Positions 35,544 through 43,702 of a stretch of 64,000 nucleotides of DNA are shown here, piece after piece. Location of the stretch: contig NZ_BMIA01000001.1 in NCBI RefSeq assembly GCF_014641595.1, positions 1,922,426 to 1,986,425 of the forward strand. Reading direction: 5' to 3'. How positions within the stretch are numbered: the stretch's first letter is position 1; each line of letters begins with the position of its first letter. The notes beneath the pieces are model-generated. The model ran no database searches. It was not told the DNA's origin and saw nothing but the letters and a program-made list of their open reading frames with translations. The stretch is from Dyadobacter endophyticus (GTDB taxonomy: Bacteria > Bacteroidota > Bacteroidia > Cytophagales > Spirosomataceae). The position numbers were made by a program, and so were the translations under genes.

Positions 35544-36260
35544 ATGTTAAAGAAACAACTCCTTACTGCCGCCTTCCTGCTTTGCTGCACGGCACAGCTG
35601 CTCGCCCATGCCCTATGGATCCAGACAGCCCCCAATGGTAAACCCGGTCAGAAACAGTCAGTCAAAATTATTTACGCCGAGCCGGGCGATAAGCCTGAAA
35701 AGCTGGGCGACTGGTATTCCGACGTGAAGGAATTTGAGCTCTGGCTCACCACTCCGGACCAGAAACGAACCAAACTGGCGACCGTTGCCGCTGACGATCA
35801 TTTCACAGCCGACTTCACGCCCGATCAACAGGGCGTATACACGCTATCGGTAGGCCATACCTCCAAAGATCTGGGTGGTACCACCGTTTACCAGTTCAAT
35901 GCCAGTGCATTAGTAACCGTTGGGAAGTCCGATGCGGGCAACAACCCCGGTGCAAATGCCAACGAATTGAATGTTTTTGCAGATCCTGCTAAAACATATA
36001 AAGTAAACAACCCGCTGAACCTGCGCGGACTTTTCAAGAATAATGGAAATGAAAAGCTTTACATAACTGTCGCTTCGCCATCGGGATGGAGCAAGCAAAT
36101 CAGTACGGATGAAAAAGGTTTGGCTGAATTTATTCCGCTTTGGCCGGGGACCTATTTTATCGAAGCGACCAAAAGCTGGAAAGAAACCGGCAACCTTAAT
36201 GGAAAGGAATACAAAGCATTCTGGCGCAGCGCCACTTTGCTGGTGGAAGTTGGAAAATAG
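35544..36260 (+). CDS. DUF4198-family periplasmic protein
   Basis: 238 residues. The signal peptide is LLTAAFLLCCTAQLLAHA; the mature protein begins HALWIQTAPNGKPGQ, the start typical of DUF4198/NikM-like proteins where an N-terminal His can bind metal. The body is a beta sandwich (VKIIYAEPGDK, VYTLSVGHTSK, GTYFIEATKSWKE). DUF4198 proteins are often linked to metal uptake in the periplasm. A longer frame starts with TTG inside the promoter and is rejected. A Fur-like gene starts 24 bases downstream in the same operon. Confidence 0.78.
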   Translation: MLKKQLLTAAFLLCCTAQLLAHALWIQTAPNGKPGQKQSVKIIYAEPGDKPEKLGDWYSDVKEFELWLTTPDQKRTKLATVAADDHFTADFTPDQQGVYTLSVGHTSKDLGGTTVYQFNASALVTVGKSDAGNNPGANANELNVFADPAKTYKVNNPLNLRGLFKNNGNEKLYITVASPSGWSKQISTDEKGLAEFIPLWPGTYFIEATKSWKETGNLNGKEYKAFWRSATLLVEVGK

Positions 36261-36284
36261 TTTTTCAAAGCCTTATTCATTCGC

Positions 36285-36572
36285 ATGTCCCTGTACGAAC
36301 AAATCAGTGCCTATTGCATCCGTCACAAAGTAAGACTGGCCGAAAAACGGGTCGTGGTGGCCGATCATTTACTGGTAGCCAACGAATTTACGGATGGTGA
36401 TACATTGTGGCGCGACATGCGCAGCCAGGGGATTAAAATTAGTCCCGCTACCGTATATGAATCGCTCAACTGGCTGGTAAGTGCGGGGTTTGCGGAGCGA
36501 CGTTTCGCGACCGACAGCCGCAAAAATCTTTTTGGAATCCCTGAGCTTGTCAGGAATGGATTGGACAAATGA
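36285..36572 (+). CDS. Minimal Fur-like repressor (DNA-binding domain only)
   Basis: 95 residues, about two thirds of normal Fur size. The Fur winged helix is clear: RLAEKRVVVADHLLVANEF, TLWRDMRSQGIKISPATVYE (as in Fur ISxATVYR) and SLNWLVSAGFAERR. The C-terminal dimerisation and metal-sensing half, with HxH and CxxC, is absent; the protein ends soon after the wing. It may depend on a partner, bind as a monomer, or be constitutive. It is co-transcribed with the DUF4198 gene and followed by a terminator, so it probably regulates that operon through the dyad in its promoter. Confidence 0.75.
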   Translation: MSLYEQISAYCIRHKVRLAEKRVVVADHLLVANEFTDGDTLWRDMRSQGIKISPATVYESLNWLVSAGFAERRFATDSRKNLFGIPELVRNGLDK

Positions 36573-36600
36573 GGCAGAATGCTGTTTACCAGAACTTAAC

Positions 36601-36631
36601 AAAAAAGGGTCCTGAACCGGACCCTTTTTTT
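36601..36631. terminator. Bidirectional rho-independent terminator
   Basis: AAAAAAGGGTCC pairs with GGACCCTTTTTT around a 6-base loop. It lies between convergent genes and serves both. Confidence 0.88.
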
Positions 36632-36639
36632 CATATCTG

Positions 36640-37107
36640 TTAAGCAACCACCGCGTTCTTCGGCTTACGGCCTCTTGGCTTACCGGTGTAAGCCGGCTTA
36701 GGTTCTTCCGTTCCTAACGTGAGTTCGTAACCGACAACACCTTCTTCATAATTAAAAAGAGTTACCTCAAAAACATACTTTGTACTTTCAAAATCCACAC
36801 CACCTTTACGGAGAATCAGTTCCAGCGGGATTGAATATCCGCGGCCGCTTCTGGTAAGGACGAATGTTCCGTTTTCATCCGAGCTCGGTATCAGATAGAG
36901 GTTCTTCAAGGTTCTTTTTCCTTGTTGTGCTCCGATCTTAAAGCGAGCTGTTTCTGGTTCGATACCTAATTCTTCCAAAGTTTTAGGAGGAAGAACAAGC
37001 TTGCCCGAGGAGGAAACATAGCCGGTTGGCTTTGGTTTCTCCTGAGGTTTTTTCGTTACAGAAACATTATCCTCGGGAGAAAAGAATTTAATTGCTCTTG
37101 CTTTCAT
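36640..37107 (-). CDS. Hypothetical protein with AT-hook-like tail
   Basis: 155 residues, no signal. The body is predicted beta-rich (GYVSSSGKLVLPPKTLEELG, NLYLIPSSDENGTFVLTR, YVFEVTLFNYEEGVVGYELT). The C terminus GKPRGRKPKNAVVA contains the GRP-like core of an AT hook (PRGRKPK), and the N terminus MKARAIKFF is basic. A nucleoid- or chromatin-linked role is possible, but this is only motif-based. It is read away from a long AT-rich gap. Confidence 0.65.
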   Translation of the reverse strand: MKARAIKFFSPEDNVSVTKKPQEKPKPTGYVSSSGKLVLPPKTLEELGIEPETARFKIGAQQGKRTLKNLYLIPSSDENGTFVLTRSGRGYSIPLELILRKGGVDFESTKYVFEVTLFNYEEGVVGYELTLGTEEPKPAYTGKPRGRKPKNAVVA

Positions 37108-37909
37108 AAATAAATTACGGGTTGCTGGTGGATTATTACTTTCGCAAAAGTAATCAAGTTAACATTTTATTAAAATACTTTTTGTGATAAATAATGTACC
37201 AATACTCGTAAAAAAAAATTAGCGAAATTTCTTACCCGCCGCATTTTTATTAAACGTTTTTTCTCCGCCGATTAAAAAATCGATTTGAAATAGAGGTTCC
37301 TGATGAGGCCATTCTCATCCGCTTATTTGCCGTTAATTTCCGTTTTACTTCCAAAGACTTAAAACCTCTCCTTCACTTCGGTCCGCTATTTGAGGTGCGG
37401 GCAGATGCGCGCTTACGGATCGCGTTGCAGGCTAACTAATAAGTCGCATACGGTTACAAAATTGCAATTCAGCTTTTACGATCCCAGTCTGGTCGCAGTG
37501 GTTAAACACGGCATTCTTATTGACAACAAAAAAGACATTCTTTCGGAATTAATATTGAATTGAAGCAAAAATATCCGGGCATCGAATCTGTACCCGTAGA
37601 AGTAGTTTGGTTGACATATTTTCACCTAAGATCTAAGTTATATTAATATGCTTTGCTAAAACTCCTGTCTGCTTTCGCGCCGAAAAATGAAAACTAACTC
37701 TCACTCAATCATTAAAGCTGGATTGAACGACTTTCCACTTTCGCGCTCTTCAATTTTATTCAGCGCCAAAAATGAGTAGCACAACAGTTACTTGTAGCAA
37801 TATTTATTACAACATCAAATGTCGTGCCAGCGATTTTAAGCCTTTGTAAACTTTCGTCAGGCACATTAATCGCGTACATTGCATTTATACGAAAGCAACC
37901 ATTTCCTCT
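37108..37909. other. 800-base intergenic region
   Basis: No intact gene is visible in this 802-base AT-rich gap. It may hold the promoters of the flanking genes (the small AT-hook-like gene on the left and the GH97 gene on the right). Two reading-frame fragments near 37405-37620 suggest a decayed gene (listed separately). No IS end, tRNA or attachment repeat was seen. Confidence 0.5.
37405..37620 (+). pseudogene. Possible remnant of a frameshifted small gene
   Basis: Frame one (ATG at 37405, stop at 37561-37563) encodes a protein-like tail YDPSLVAVVKHGILID followed by NKKDILSELILN. Another frame continues without gap as INIELKQKYPGIESVPVEVV. Joined by a single frameshift they read as one chain of about 70 residues. 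No homologue is claimed. The alternative is chance coding-like sequence. Confidence 0.25.
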
Positions 37910-39880
37910 ATGAAAAAACTGCTACTCCTAAACATCCTACTACTCTTCCTCACACGGGCGCACGCACAAGCCACACGCGAGATCACTTCCCCAAACGGCA
38001 CCATACGGCTCGTAGCCTATGTGCACGATCAGCTACGGTACAGTGTGTATTTCAGGGGCCGGCTGATCGTATCGCCATCGGAGATCGACCTGGTGCTGAC
38101 GGACGGGAGGAAACTCTCGGGCGGTTTGGCCAAGCCGCAGTTCTCGGAAAGGAACGTGAGTGAAACCATTATTTCGCCCGTACCCGAAAAACGCATCCGT
38201 ATTCCCGATCGCTACAAGGAGCTCAAAATCACCCTGCGTAATGCGTTTGCCGTTATTTTCAGGGTGTACGACGATGGCGTCGCCTACCGCGTTGCCACCT
38301 CTTTCCCCGGTGACATTACGGTCCGTTCCGAAACTGCCGCATTCAGGTTCCCGGCCAATCATCCCGTTTACTTCCCGGAAGTTGCCCCGCCTTCGAACAT
38401 GGATATTTACCATACCGGTTTCGAGGAACCCTACACGGTCAAACCGCTTGAAAGCATTTCTTCCAAAAGCCTGTTTTTCTCGCCTGTTCTCGTCGCGCCG
38501 GACGATTCGCCCAAAATAGGCATTACCGAATCGGACCTGGAAGATTACCCCGGCATGTTCCTCACCGGAAGCGCTGAAAAGGCATTGCTGGGCCAGTTTG
38601 CGCCCTACCCCGCGGAAGAAACCGAAACCAAAGAACTGTATTCCACGCGCTATGTGTCCAAACGAGCCGATTTTCTGGCAAAAACCAAAGGAACACGGGC
38701 GTTTCCCTGGCGGGTGCTGATTATCGCCCCGGAAGACAAAGACCTACCCGGTAACGATCTGGTTTACAGGCTCGCAAGCCCGTCGCGTTTACAGGATGTG
38801 TCGTGGATAAAACCAGGTAAGGCCACAGACGAATGGATCATTACCTCCAATATTTTCAATGTTCCTTTTAAAAGCGGGATCAATACCGCTACCTACAAAT
38901 ACTACATCGACTTTGCCAAACGCTTTGGCTTCGAGCGCATTATGATGGACGCCGGTTGGAGCGACAACAATGATCTGTTTAAGATCAATCCTGACATTCA
39001 AATGGAGGAAATTGTTGCCTATGCTAAAAGCAAGGGCATTGGGATCAGCATGTGGACGCTCGCGCTTACGCTGGACAAACAGCTCGAACCGGCCCTGGAA
39101 CAATTCAGTAAATGGGGCGTGGACTTTATCATGACCGACTTCATCAACCGCGACGATCAGAAAGCCGTGCAGTTCTTTTACAAAGTGGCGGAGGCCTGCG
39201 CGCGGCATAAAATCATGCTGATGTTTCACGGGGCATTCAAACCGGCCGGATTTAACCGCACCTTTCCGCACGCGATCGCCCGCGAGGCAGTGCTGGGTTC
39301 GGAATACAATATGTGGAGTGCCGAAGCGACGCCCGAACATAATGTACTCCTCGCATTCATCCGTATGCTTGGCGGCCCGCTCGATTATGAGCCGGGAATG
39401 CTTAATAATGCAACAGCGAAAGGTTTCCATGCGATGCCCGAAAATGTGATGTCACTCACCACCCGCACCCAGCAGCTGGCGATGTTCGTCGTCTACGAAA
39501 GCCCCATCCAGTTTTTTGCAGGAAACCCTTCGCAAGGCTTGAACGAGCCAGCATTCATGGAGCTGCTTGGCAGCATTCCCACCGTTTGGGACACTACCCG
39601 CATCCTCGACGCCCGCCTGGGCGATTACGTGGTCACCGCACGAAAAAAGGGCTCCGATTGGTACATCGGCGCCTTAAACGATTCGACAGCGCGGGAACTC
39701 AGCATTTCGCTCGGTTTTCTTCCACCCGGAAACTACAACGCCACTATTTGCGAGGACGGCGTCAACGCCGACCGCTACCCGGCCGACTACCGGCTTTCCG
39801 AGGCGACATTGAATTCACGGGACAGTTTAAAAATACGCATGGCACCGGGCGGGGGTTATCTGCTGAGGTTGAGGAAATAG
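37910..39880 (+). CDS. GH97-family alpha-glycosidase, retaining-type motif
   Basis: 656 residues, GH97 size. Signal peptide 1-20 (ARAHAQ-like end). N-terminal beta-sandwich (about 25-280), central catalytic barrel with RIMMDAGWSDNNDL and VDFIMTDFINRDDQKAVQFF, then LMFHGAFKPAGFNRTFPHA and REAVLGSEYNMWS, and a C-terminal sandwich. The Asp in MTDF occupies the place of the nucleophile in the retaining alpha-galactosidase-type branch (as I recall from B. thetaiotaomicron BT1871), and FHGA replaces the catalytic AHE of inverting SusB. So a retaining alpha-galactosidase-like activity is more likely than SusB-type alpha-glucosidase. It has no SusCD neighbour. Confidence 0.88.
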   Translation: MKKLLLLNILLLFLTRAHAQATREITSPNGTIRLVAYVHDQLRYSVYFRGRLIVSPSEIDLVLTDGRKLSGGLAKPQFSERNVSETIISPVPEKRIRIPDRYKELKITLRNAFAVIFRVYDDGVAYRVATSFPGDITVRSETAAFRFPANHPVYFPEVAPPSNMDIYHTGFEEPYTVKPLESISSKSLFFSPVLVAPDDSPKIGITESDLEDYPGMFLTGSAEKALLGQFAPYPAEETETKELYSTRYVSKRADFLAKTKGTRAFPWRVLIIAPEDKDLPGNDLVYRLASPSRLQDVSWIKPGKATDEWIITSNIFNVPFKSGINTATYKYYIDFAKRFGFERIMMDAGWSDNNDLFKINPDIQMEEIVAYAKSKGIGISMWTLALTLDKQLEPALEQFSKWGVDFIMTDFINRDDQKAVQFFYKVAEACARHKIMLMFHGAFKPAGFNRTFPHAIAREAVLGSEYNMWSAEATPEHNVLLAFIRMLGGPLDYEPGMLNNATAKGFHAMPENVMSLTTRTQQLAMFVVYESPIQFFAGNPSQGLNEPAFMELLGSIPTVWDTTRILDARLGDYVVTARKKGSDWYIGALNDSTARELSISLGFLPPGNYNATICEDGVNADRYPADYRLSEATLNSRDSLKIRMAPGGGYLLRLRK

Positions 39881-40000
39881 ATGGCGTAGCCAGCGACAGG
39901 TCTATTATTCGGGCTGTTGGTCTACATTATTTGAATGGGACGATTCATTTGCATTGTTTTGTGTCGATGGTCCATGTCGTCTATACTAAACGCAATTGCC

Positions 40001-40957
40001 ATGAAAACACCCATCCTGCTCCTGCTTGCCTTTCTGCCTTGGGCGGATATTGTTGAAGAAGCCCCAAAGTTACGGTTCAAACCACATTATGAATGGAAAC
40101 GGCTCGTCGCAAATGCACCCTGGGCAAAAAGTTACAACTTCCAGCTTTTCAGCCTGCGTGATACCCTGTGGGTGTTTCATCCGGATGGTACCTGGTTTTC
40201 CGTCGATGGCGTAAGATGGTCGAAGTCCGGATTGTACAATGCAATTTCCAACCTGGCATTCCTCGATTATGTACCGTTTGGCCGGGGCATCACAGGATTA
40301 GGACATTTCGAGGGTAACATCGAAATGTACCGCTGGCAAAACACTATTTACAACACGACCGATATGAGGACCTGGACGGTTAGCCCGCAAAAAAGCAACC
40401 TGCCCGAACGCTTTTTCTACCATCCATTTGTATTTCAAAACAGAATATGGATGATCGGCGGCGAAAACCTGTCGACAAAATTCGGGGATATTTGGAACTC
40501 GCCGGACGGCATCCACTGGAAAAAGGTCGCCGACAGCGCTCCTTTCGGACCACGAAGCCACAGCCAGGTAGTGCTTTTGAATCGAAAGCTGTATTTGCTT
40601 AACCACGACGTCTGGTCGTCCACGGACGGAATTCACTGGCAACTGGAATGCCCCGAAATTGTGAAGGGCGAAGTAATATTCGGTTACAATGCCGTAGTAA
40701 TGGACGGGCGCATCTGGCTGATCGGATGCAACCGTGGCGGACGTTTTGAAAGCAAAGTCCTCAGCAGCTCGGATGGCCGCAGCTGGTACGCCGCCGAAGC
40801 GCCCTGGTCCCCACGCGGAGGCGTCGCCGCCTGCGTACATAAAGGCGCGGTTTACATCACAGGCGGGAAATACGGTGGTCAGAACATTGATCACCCGCAA
40901 TTTGAGTACAGCAATGATGTCTGGGTCATGCAGCGGCAACAAACGGTAAAAAATTAA
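40001..40957 (+). CDS. Secreted kelch/BNR-like beta-propeller protein
   Basis: 318 residues after the chosen start. MKTPILLLLAFLPWAD is a signal peptide; an in-frame ATG 22 codons earlier would bury it. Several blades have the pattern TMRTWTV, IWMIGGENLSTKFGDIWNS, HDVWSSTDGIHW and VYITGGKYGG, so it should form a beta propeller. Asp-box-like SxDGxxW elements occur at least three times. Function is unknown. It lies 120 bases after the GH97 gene and may be co-expressed. Confidence 0.7.
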   Translation: MKTPILLLLAFLPWADIVEEAPKLRFKPHYEWKRLVANAPWAKSYNFQLFSLRDTLWVFHPDGTWFSVDGVRWSKSGLYNAISNLAFLDYVPFGRGITGLGHFEGNIEMYRWQNTIYNTTDMRTWTVSPQKSNLPERFFYHPFVFQNRIWMIGGENLSTKFGDIWNSPDGIHWKKVADSAPFGPRSHSQVVLLNRKLYLLNHDVWSSTDGIHWQLECPEIVKGEVIFGYNAVVMDGRIWLIGCNRGGRFESKVLSSSDGRSWYAAEAPWSPRGGVAACVHKGAVYITGGKYGGQNIDHPQFEYSNDVWVMQRQQTVKN

Positions 40958-41008
40958 CACCATTGTTCAGCCCAAACCATTCAACCTACGAAAGCACCAG
41001 TCATGTAG

Positions 41009-41044
41009 TATGCAATGCATAGTACCTATCATTGCATAGTTTTG
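41009..41044 (+). promoter_or_regulatory. Promoter with large operator dyad before orphan membrane gene
   Basis: TATGCAATG (41009-41017) and CATTGCATA (41030-41038) form a 30-base dyad with ATAG/CTAT continuing toward the centre. TAGTTTTG (41037-41044) is an exact -7 element, so the right half of the dyad overlaps the promoter core. A regulator of PadR or similar type would fit, but none is encoded nearby. The ATG is 15 bases downstream. Confidence 0.65.
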
Positions 41045-41059
41045 TATAAACTATTAGCC

Positions 41060-41788
41060 ATGAAAACTTTTGAAAACAATTTCGATCATTTTCCCTTTCC
41101 CGGGCGCTGGCTGGGCGGTATTTCGCTCGTGCTGGCGCCCGTTTTGCTGCTGGTCGGGGAAATCCTGAAACTACGGTTCGATTTCTTCTTTCCCGAACAG
41201 TTACGTGCTTATCAAAGCCATCCTAAGCTTATGTTCACGGCTTACAGCTTGTTTCTGGCGGGGAATATGCTCCTTTGGCCCGCTATTGTTACATTGGCCA
41301 ATCTCATCGGGCGCGAGAAACCGGTATGGGCTGTTTGGGGCGGCAGTCTGGTGTTGTTCGGGTTATTTGCCAGGACGTTCCATTCGGGGATTAATCACCT
41401 TGCGTTCCAACTGGTGAATATCCTCAGCTTGCCCAGAGCCACCGAAGTGGTGGCACATTCCTACGGCGCATTTCACATTGTTTCGACACTTTCAGGCGCA
41501 ATCCTCTTTGGCTGGGCCGTGTTGGCGGTTGGGGCCTGGATTTCGGGCGCATTACGACCTTTTCAGGTCGTGGCACTGGCCATGATGTCGGCGCTGATGA
41601 TCGGGGTACTAAAAGGCGGGACGGTTATGTCGGTGATCGCTACGGGTTGTCTCTGCATTGCATTCCTCCCGCTGGGTGCACGCATACTGGCGCAGGGAAC
41701 AATGCCTCCCGCGAGAATATTCTGGGGTTGGGTGATATTTTCAACCGCTGTCATCGGCCTATTTTTCTTCCTCGGACAAGCGGGCTGA
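41060..41788 (+). CDS. Hypothetical six-helix membrane protein
   Basis: 242 residues with about six hydrophobic segments (GGISLVLAPVLLLVGEIL, FTAYSLFLAGNMLLWPAIVT, WGGSLVLFGLFA, LSGAILFGWAVLAVGAWI and two at the C terminus). The hydrophilic N terminus is short. No family recognised with certainty. A longer frame starts inside the operator and is rejected. Its stop overlaps the stop of the convergent PepSY gene by 30 bases. Confidence 0.75.
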   Translation: MKTFENNFDHFPFPGRWLGGISLVLAPVLLLVGEILKLRFDFFFPEQLRAYQSHPKLMFTAYSLFLAGNMLLWPAIVTLANLIGREKPVWAVWGGSLVLFGLFARTFHSGINHLAFQLVNILSLPRATEVVAHSYGAFHIVSTLSGAILFGWAVLAVGAWISGALRPFQVVALAMMSALMIGVLKGGTVMSVIATGCLCIAFLPLGARILAQGTMPPARIFWGWVIFSTAVIGLFFFLGQAG

Positions 41789-43027
41789 CATCGGTGCATA
41801 ACCAGGCTCAACCATCCCACCAACGCTCGTCTTCCGAGCCACAACCATTCTCCTTCCTCCCTTTCTTCCCCTTCCTCCTTTTCCCTCCTTCTTCCTCCGC
41901 CCCCACCAGATCACAAACCCGGTGACCGGCAGGCTGGCGCAGATCAAACCTGCAAAAAAGGTAAGGATCTTGCTCGGCAGGCCCGCCCACGCGCCTACAT
42001 GCAGATCGAAATTCATGGCGTAGGCTTTCTCGCCATTGCTCAGTTCGTCGAATGAGCGCGAGCGCAGTTGTGCGCCGGTAAACTGATCGTACTGTCCCTG
42101 AATGCGGTCGTAGCGGTTGCCGGCGGTTAAATAGGTGGATGCATTAATGGGCAGCTTGCCTTTCGCAGGGAAGTTGATCAGATAGCCGTAGGCCCTGGGT
42201 TGGCCCTTTTGCAATGCTGCAAATACACGGTCGACAGCGTTCGCGTCCTTGTTTTGCGTGGTATCCGAGAAGACGGCGGGCACCTCCGCCAGCTTTCCGC
42301 CGTCGGCGACCGTTTTCACCCCTTTTTCGACCCAGTCAAATGCCCAAACAAGACCGGTAACGGCACACACGAAAAGAATAATGCAGGCATAAAAGCCCAG
42401 CACATTGTGCAGGTCGTAGTTGACGCGCTTCCATTTGGCGTTCCATTTGATTTTAAAACTTTTATCGGTACCCGATTTATTCCACCTGGCAGGCCACCAC
42501 AACACCAGTCCGGAAATCAGGATCAATACAAAGGCTAGTACAGAATAGCTTACAATGGTATGCCCAATCTTTTCCCCGAACAACATCCGCATGTGCAGCG
42601 AGAGTATGATGGTAAAAAACTCGTTTTTCGAATCTTCCAGCTTGACAACCTTGCCGTTGTACGGGTTCACATACGCCCGTGTGTAATATTTGTAATAATC
42701 CCAATGCGAAAACCCTTCCTTATCAACCTTCAATGCCCTGAAAATATAGGTCCTGTCGGGCTGAGCGGATATTTCGACCCTCGTCACCGGCCGCGTCTCA
42801 CCTACCGCCTTTTGCGCTACGGCCAGCAAATGGCTCAGCGGCAGCTTCGGTTTGTTTTCAGGTTGTATAAAGAGGCGGTCTTTGTAAACCAGCGGTTTGA
42901 TTTCATCCGTAAAGACGTAGATCGCGCCGGTAAGCCCGAGTATGATGACCACCAGCCCGGACGCCAGTCCCAACCAGAGGTGAAGTGTTCCGATAAGCTT
43001 GGCAAAGGCTGTCTTTTTCTGAGACAT
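41759..43027 (-). CDS. PepSY-TM domain membrane protein
   Basis: 422 residues. Four membrane helices (about 10-38, 128-152, 185-210, 325-350). The PepSY pattern is IGTLHLWLGLASGLVVIILGLTGAIYVF at the first helix, then the PepSY loop with KPLVYKDRLFIQ, and a second LHNVLGFYACIILFVCAVTGLV helix with a conserved His. It ends with a basic patch and an acidic RLSEEEK tail. Family members occur near TonB-dependent ferric siderophore receptors, as part of iron reduction or uptake. The longer frame starts with TTG; this ATG is preferred. An inverted repeat lies in its upstream gap. Confidence 0.85.
   Translation of the reverse strand: MSQKKTAFAKLIGTLHLWLGLASGLVVIILGLTGAIYVFTDEIKPLVYKDRLFIQPENKPKLPLSHLLAVAQKAVGETRPVTRVEISAQPDRTYIFRALKVDKEGFSHWDYYKYYTRAYVNPYNGKVVKLEDSKNEFFTIILSLHMRMLFGEKIGHTIVSYSVLAFVLILISGLVLWWPARWNKSGTDKSFKIKWNAKWKRVNYDLHNVLGFYACIILFVCAVTGLVWAFDWVEKGVKTVADGGKLAEVPAVFSDTTQNKDANAVDRVFAALQKGQPRAYGYLINFPAKGKLPINASTYLTAGNRYDRIQGQYDQFTGAQLRSRSFDELSNGEKAYAMNFDLHVGAWAGLPSKILTFFAGLICASLPVTGFVIWWGRRKKEGKGGRGRKGGRRMVVARKTSVGGMVEPGYAPMSARLSEEEK
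41848..41898. repeat. 51-base uninterrupted polypyrimidine tract
   Basis: Only C and T occur over 51 bases on the + strand. It lies inside the PepSY gene near its 3' end and encodes the Gly/Lys/Arg-rich segment KKEGKGGRGRKGGRR. Such tracts can adopt triple-helix DNA or stall polymerase. Confidence 0.8.
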
Positions 43028-43082
43028 GAATGCAGTTTGGATTGGTAGCGACAGGAGAAGGCGCCTCGGCAGCAAAGAAATA

Positions 43083-43117
43083 TCGTATTTAGTTTAATTA
43101 CAAATTATTAAATACGA
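43083..43117. promoter_or_regulatory. 35-base inverted repeat between PepSY and NUDIX genes
   Basis: TCGTATTTA (43083-43091) and TAAATACGA (43109-43117) are perfect 9-base arms around an AT-rich 17-base spacer. It lies 56 bases upstream of the PepSY start, and its right arm covers the last codons of the NUDIX gene. It could be an operator (iron-linked regulation is the natural guess). It is AT-rich and lacks terminator features. Confidence 0.5.
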
Positions 43118-43584
43118 CCAGGCTGATTATTTCCAAATAATGCTTCGACTTCATCCAGCAAACTTACCTGGCGTTCATTGATTTTGGTCCGGGCTGTGTC
43201 GAGATCGAACCATTCCGCTCGGTCGATTTCGGGAAATTTCTGCATTTTGCCCGTACGTGGGGGCCATTCCAGTTCGAATGTATTGCTTGAAACTTTCGCA
43301 GCATCGATGTCTCCTTCCACAGCCCAGGCAAGCACCTCCTTTCCTCCCTTCTGCTTAATCGCAGTTAACGGCAGGAAATCACCCTCTACGGCTTGCCCGG
43401 TTTCTTCCGCAAATTCGCGCCGCGCCGCTGTGAGCGGATCTTCCGAGTCGTCGTATTCCCCTTTCGGGATCGACCAAGCGCCGAGATCCTTCCGCACAAA
43501 GAACGGCCCGCCGGGATGTACCAGCAGCACTTCCAGTCTCTCCTTCCTCCGAAACATTAAAATTCCCGCGCTACGCCCTGCCAT
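43108..43584 (-). CDS. NUDIX hydrolase
   Basis: 158 residues. The NUDIX box is nearly canonical: GEYDDSEDPLTAARREFAEE followed by TG, which satisfies Gx5Ex7REUxEExG with the four Mg2+ ligands. SAGILMFRRKERLEVLLVHPG is the N-terminal strand pair. It hydrolyses a nucleoside diphosphate linked to X; which one is unknown. Same strand as the PepSY gene after an 80-base gap, divergent from the kinase operon. Confidence 0.92.
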   Translation of the reverse strand: MAGRSAGILMFRRKERLEVLLVHPGGPFFVRKDLGAWSIPKGEYDDSEDPLTAARREFAEETGQAVEGDFLPLTAIKQKGGKEVLAWAVEGDIDAAKVSSNTFELEWPPRTGKMQKFPEIDRAEWFDLDTARTKINERQVSLLDEVEALFGNNQPGRI

Positions 43585-43661
43585 CGTGCTTGTTGTGAAT
43601 CGTTAAATTGCCGGAAAGTAGCAGGCAATATCGTTATTACCAACCGCTTCCCTATTTCTGT

Positions 43662-43669
43662 TAATTTTG
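43662..43669 (+). promoter_or_regulatory. -7 promoter element for kinase-kinase-regulator operon
   Basis: TAATTTTG matches TAnnTTTG exactly, 33 bases before the first start codon. It excludes a TTG start at 43667 that overlaps it. Confidence 0.5.
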
Positions 43670-43702
43670 CAGGCTGTTCAGCCAATTATCAGTCCCCGAA
43701 CC

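Noticed and set aside
37108..37909. Attachment site or mobile element in the large gap
   Set aside because: No tRNA end, integrase, terminal repeats or direct duplications were found.
37910..39880. Naming the GH97 gene susB
   Set aside because: The catalytic AHE and inverting-type Glu residues of SusB are not seen.
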